NCBI GenBank assembly: GCA_903862955.1
Contig: CAIPAH010000011.1
Location: forward strand, 1-64,000
Reading direction: 5' to 3'
DNA length: 64,000 bases
Source of the DNA: an uncultured Opitutia bacterium
GTDB lineage: Bacteria > Verrucomicrobiota > Verrucomicrobiia > Opitutales > Opitutaceae
Made by a program: the position numbers and the translations under genes. Below are positions 63,986 through 64,000 of the stretch, one piece after another. The notes under the pieces are model-generated. The model saw only the letters and a program-made list of their open reading frames with translations. It did not search any database and was not told the origin of the DNA. Numbering within the stretch: position 1 is the first letter of the stretch; each line of letters starts with the position of its first letter.

Positions 63986-64000
63986 GCCGGGGGAGCAGCG

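Overview
The window is a GC-rich, densely coding bacterial chromosome segment with about 55 protein genes, one tRNA and no rRNA, CRISPR array, phage or transposase gene. The gene set points to Verrucomicrobia, most likely Opitutaceae. It includes GH29 and GH78 glycoside hydrolases, a T-component TRAP transporter, TPR-ExbB-ExbD genes, FolE2 and many dispersed palindromic repeats. Assignment to this level is inference from gene style, not a database result.

Layout. 1-1053: 3'-truncated tuf preceded by tRNA-Thr, as in E. coli thrT-tufB. 1148-5645 (minus): TPR protein, ExbB, ExbD and a TonB-like anchored protein; the ExbD carries Asn where the family has its essential membrane Asp. 5777-8760: LemA, YbjQ-family protein, M48 membrane protease. 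8864-10624: GH29 fucosidase. 11363-15200: four-component TRAP transporter (TatT lipoprotein, DctP, fused DctQM) with ATGA overlaps. 15278-21420: NERD protein, methyltransferase, SufE, TatD, TcdA, malic enzyme. 21423-22623: nicotinamide riboside kinase and PnuC (NAD salvage), the latter carrying an in-frame palindromic repeat. 22781-25128: Hsp33, MsrA, methyltransferase. 25325-27634: GH78 rhamnosidase. 27728-38763: EttA, GNAT, nucleotidyltransferase, POT peptide transporter, YkgJ-type protein, AsmA/DUF748 protein, peroxiredoxin, thioesterase, dimeric dUTPase and a disordered RGG protein ended by the clearest intrinsic terminator of the window. 38894-46814: MurA, RuvB, Gfo/Idh oxidoreductase, membrane protein, SDR, FolE2, a PTPS of mammalian-type motif, and an MBL hydrolase. 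46895-51367: two tandem OPA-type MFS transporters and pyruvate kinase.

51418-63985 is a plus-strand metal-handling block: two small exported Cys proteins, an outer-membrane-like protein whose mature end begins with Cys residues, a CusB-like adaptor with a metal-binding N-terminal domain and DUF3347, a CusA-type RND pump, a Cu(I)-type P1B ATPase, a His-rich membrane protein, and a LolD/FtsX-type ABC pair with a His-rich lipoprotein. No TolC/CusC-type outer-membrane channel and no metal-responsive regulator is in the window.

The most distinctive non-genic signal is at least ten long inverted repeats of several families in the short intergenic spaces. Several reach into genes: the sufE stop codon, the tcdA C-terminus, the ruvB N-terminus and the middle of pnuC. 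No intergenic stretch exceeds about 270 bases. Many start codons follow a C-rich leader without an obvious Shine-Dalgarno sequence. I did not find a defence system. The best candidates for something undescribed are the Asn-type ExbD cassette, the small Cys-rich proteins of the metal block and the palindromic element families.
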